Assembly (NCBI GenBank): GCA_022573285.1
Contig: JACZUF010000035.1
Location: 1-33,588, forward strand
DNA: 33,588 nt
Source: Chloroflexota bacterium
Lineage (GTDB): Bacteria > Chloroflexota > Dehalococcoidia > Lucifugimonadales > UBA3495
Direction of reading: 5' to 3'
In this document: positions 31,868 through 33,588 of the stretch, in pieces
How positions within the stretch are numbered: the stretch's first letter is position 1
Layout: every line of letters begins with the position of its first letter
Notes under the pieces: model-generated
The model's database searches: none
The model's input: only the letters and a program-made list of their open reading frames with translations
Told to the model about the DNA's origin: nothing
Position numbers and translations under genes: made by a program

Positions 31868-33402
31868 TGTCAGTCCACGATTTCTACGTCACATCACCCT
31901 ATCTGGCCATGGCTGGAGCGGCGGTCCTGGTCATCCTGCTGGACCTGGTCCTGCCCCTGAGGGGCAAGGGCCTGCTGCCCTACTTCGCCTTCGCGGCGCT
32001 GGCCGGACCCTTCGTGCTGAGCCTGATACAGTTCTACGACCTCAGCGGGTCCATCAACCTGCTGCACGGGGCCGGCGCCTTCGCCACCGAGGAACCGAGC
32101 ATCCTCCTGGGGACATTGTCGGTCGACCGGTTCGCCCTTTTCTTCAATTTCCTGGTCATCGGAGCGACCGCGTTGGTGGTGCTGGCGTCCACCGGCTACG
32201 TGCGGAACATGGAGCGGTTCCAGGGCGAGTATTTTGCGCTGATACTGTTCTCGGCCACCGGCATGATGCTATTGGCGGCGGCCACCGAGCTGATCACCAT
32301 CTACATCTCCTTGGAACTGACCACCCTGCCGCTGGCGGCGTTGGCCGCCTTCCTCATGAACCAGCGCTCCAGTGAAGCGGGAATGAAGTTCCTGATCATC
32401 GGGGCGATCAGCTCGGCCCTGATGCTATATGGGATGGCGCTGGTCTTCGGTTTCACGGGCAGCACCCACCTGGCCGACATCTCCACCGCCATCGGTCAGG
32501 CGACAGGAGACGCGCCCTTCGGGAGTTACGCTCTGTTCGTGGGCATCATCCTGATGATTGCCGGGTTCGGCTTCAAACTCTCGGCGGCCCCTTTCCAGAT
32601 GTGGGTGCCCGACGTTTACGAGGGCGCGCCCACTCCGGTGGTGGGGTTCCTGTCGGTGGCCAGCAAGGCCGCCGCCTTCGCCATATTCCTGCGGGTGCTC
32701 TTCACCGGGTTCTTCGACGTGGCCCTGGACTGGGGCATACTCATCGCGGGGCTGGCCGCGGCGTCGATGGTCATCGGCAATCTGGTGGCCATCAGCCAGA
32801 GCAACATCAGGCGTCTGTTCGGTTACAGCACCATCTCCCACGCCGGGTACATCCTGGTTGGCGTGGCGGCCGGCGTGAAGTCCGGCGAGGGCGTTTTCAG
32901 AGCGCCCGAGTTTGCGGCCATCGGACTCGACTCGGTGTTGTTCTACCTGGCCGCGTACGCGGCGGCCAACCTGACCGCATTCTTTGCCATAATCATGATC
33001 AGTTCAAAGATCGATAGCGACCAGATCAGCGACTACGCCGGGCTGGTGACCAGGTCCCCGGTGTTGGCCATCGTCTTGGCCCTGTCTTTATTGGCCCTGA
33101 TCGGCGTGCCGCCCACCGGGATATTCATCGCCAAGCTGTACATCTTCACGGCGGCGGTGGACAGCGGACTGCTCTGGCTGGCCCTATTGGGCGTGATCAA
33201 CAGCGCGGTCTCAGCCTACTACTACGTCCGCATCATCCGGGTGATGTTCACCCAGCCCGCCACCTCCGAAGAGAAGATTACCGCTCCGCCCGCTCCCTGG
33301 CTGGCCTTGGGGCTGGCCGCAGCGGCCATGGTTTTCATGGGAATCGCGCCGGGGTTCGTCATGGAGGCGGCCCAAGGAGCGGTGCGGGCGTTGGCCGTGT
33401 AG
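31867..33402 (+). CDS. nuoN: NADH-quinone oxidoreductase subunit N
   Basis: 511 residues, the third antiporter-like subunit with 14 helices. TIYISLELTTLPLAALAAFL holds the equivalent of the conserved Glu. FGFKLSAAPFQMWVPDVYEG and ARPVVGFL-like AAPTPVVGFLSVASKAAAF follow, and the C-terminal helices include YYYVRIIRVMFTQ. It is the last gene of the cluster; nuoE, nuoF and nuoG are not present. Confidence 0.96.
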   Translation: MSVHDFYVTSPYLAMAGAAVLVILLDLVLPLRGKGLLPYFAFAALAGPFVLSLIQFYDLSGSINLLHGAGAFATEEPSILLGTLSVDRFALFFNFLVIGATALVVLASTGYVRNMERFQGEYFALILFSATGMMLLAAATELITIYISLELTTLPLAALAAFLMNQRSSEAGMKFLIIGAISSALMLYGMALVFGFTGSTHLADISTAIGQATGDAPFGSYALFVGIILMIAGFGFKLSAAPFQMWVPDVYEGAPTPVVGFLSVASKAAAFAIFLRVLFTGFFDVALDWGILIAGLAAASMVIGNLVAISQSNIRRLFGYSTISHAGYILVGVAAGVKSGEGVFRAPEFAAIGLDSVLFYLAAYAAANLTAFFAIIMISSKIDSDQISDYAGLVTRSPVLAIVLALSLLALIGVPPTGIFIAKLYIFTAAVDSGLLWLALLGVINSAVSAYYYVRIIRVMFTQPATSEEKITAPPAPWLALGLAAAAMVFMGIAPGFVMEAAQGAVRALAV

Positions 33403-33494
33403 AGTGGCATTGACACCCTTTCTTGGCCGGTGCTAGGTTAGATTCTCTTAACCGCCACCTCAGTTAGGGGGTCGAAGCGGCTGGCTATATCTGA

Positions 33495-33588
33495 TCAGAC
33501 GCTGAGTCCGTAGCGGCGTCTCAATACGTCGATGTGAGGCAAAATATCTCCGCCAAGCACATTTTCTATCAGCAGCCGCAGCGCCCGA
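33495..33588 (-). CDS. C-terminal end of an unidentified gene (cut by window edge)
   Basis: Minus-strand frame that enters from the right edge and stops at 33495-33497. The 30 visible residues include LRLLIENVLGGDILPHIDVL and then RRRYGLSV. Its regular amphipathic pattern suggests real coding and a helical C-terminus. It converges on nuoN. Too little is visible to name it. Confidence 0.45.
   Translation of the reverse strand, partial: RALRLLIENVLGGDILPHIDVLRRRYGLSV

Overview
The window has two halves of very different character. The right half (about 17.8-33.6 kb) is dense, GC-rich chromosomal DNA carrying housekeeping and respiratory genes. The left half (1 to about 17.1 kb) is lower in GC, loosely packed and full of insertion-sequence pieces, broken genes and genes of no obvious household role, which is typical of a genomic island. 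The gene content suggests a Chloroflexota bacterium, perhaps of the Dehalococcoidia/SAR202 type: an 11-gene nuo cluster without nuoEFG, a class III CoA-transferase, and G/C-rich dispersed repeats. That assignment is an inference; no rRNA or other marker is present.

Left half, in order: the end of an IS3-family element (1 to about 475) that cuts into a zinc-ribbon gene; a GIY-YIG gene; a candidate structured RNA (1274-1386) before a tiny CxxC reading frame; a WYL-domain piece; a complete IS3-family element with 28-bp inverted ends (2161-3382) and a damaged orfA; then, on the minus strand, a tight operon from a promoter near 10.5 kb down to 3.5 kb. Its genes run: two different type I asparaginase-like proteins, two proteins I do not recognise, a MinD/ParA-like ATPase fused to TPRs, and possibly a 95-residue protein. 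An ankyrin-repeat gene of the type fused to asparaginase or glutaminase in animals is encoded divergently at 11.5 kb. I consider this cluster the best candidate for an undescribed system.

Further right come remnants of an IS3 orfA and a DUF429-like gene, then the 3' part of an SF2 helicase back to back with a PD-(D/E)XK nuclease gene, both apparently lacking their 5' ends at one junction near 14.67 kb. The island side ends with a 3' fragment of tRNA-Lys(CTT), a decayed serine recombinase and an intact tRNA-Pro(CGG).

Right half: a minus-strand group (caiB-like CoA-transferase, rdgB, moaA, rnhA, moaC) covers molybdenum-cofactor synthesis, nucleotide-pool cleaning and RNA-DNA hybrid removal. 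Diverging from it is nuoABCDHIJK-(small protein)-LMN, encoding the connecting and membrane arms of complex I with no NADH-oxidising module in the window. The same dispersed GC-rich repeat lies upstream of nuoA, between nuoC and nuoD, and in frame inside rdgB. A minus-strand gene enters at the right edge.
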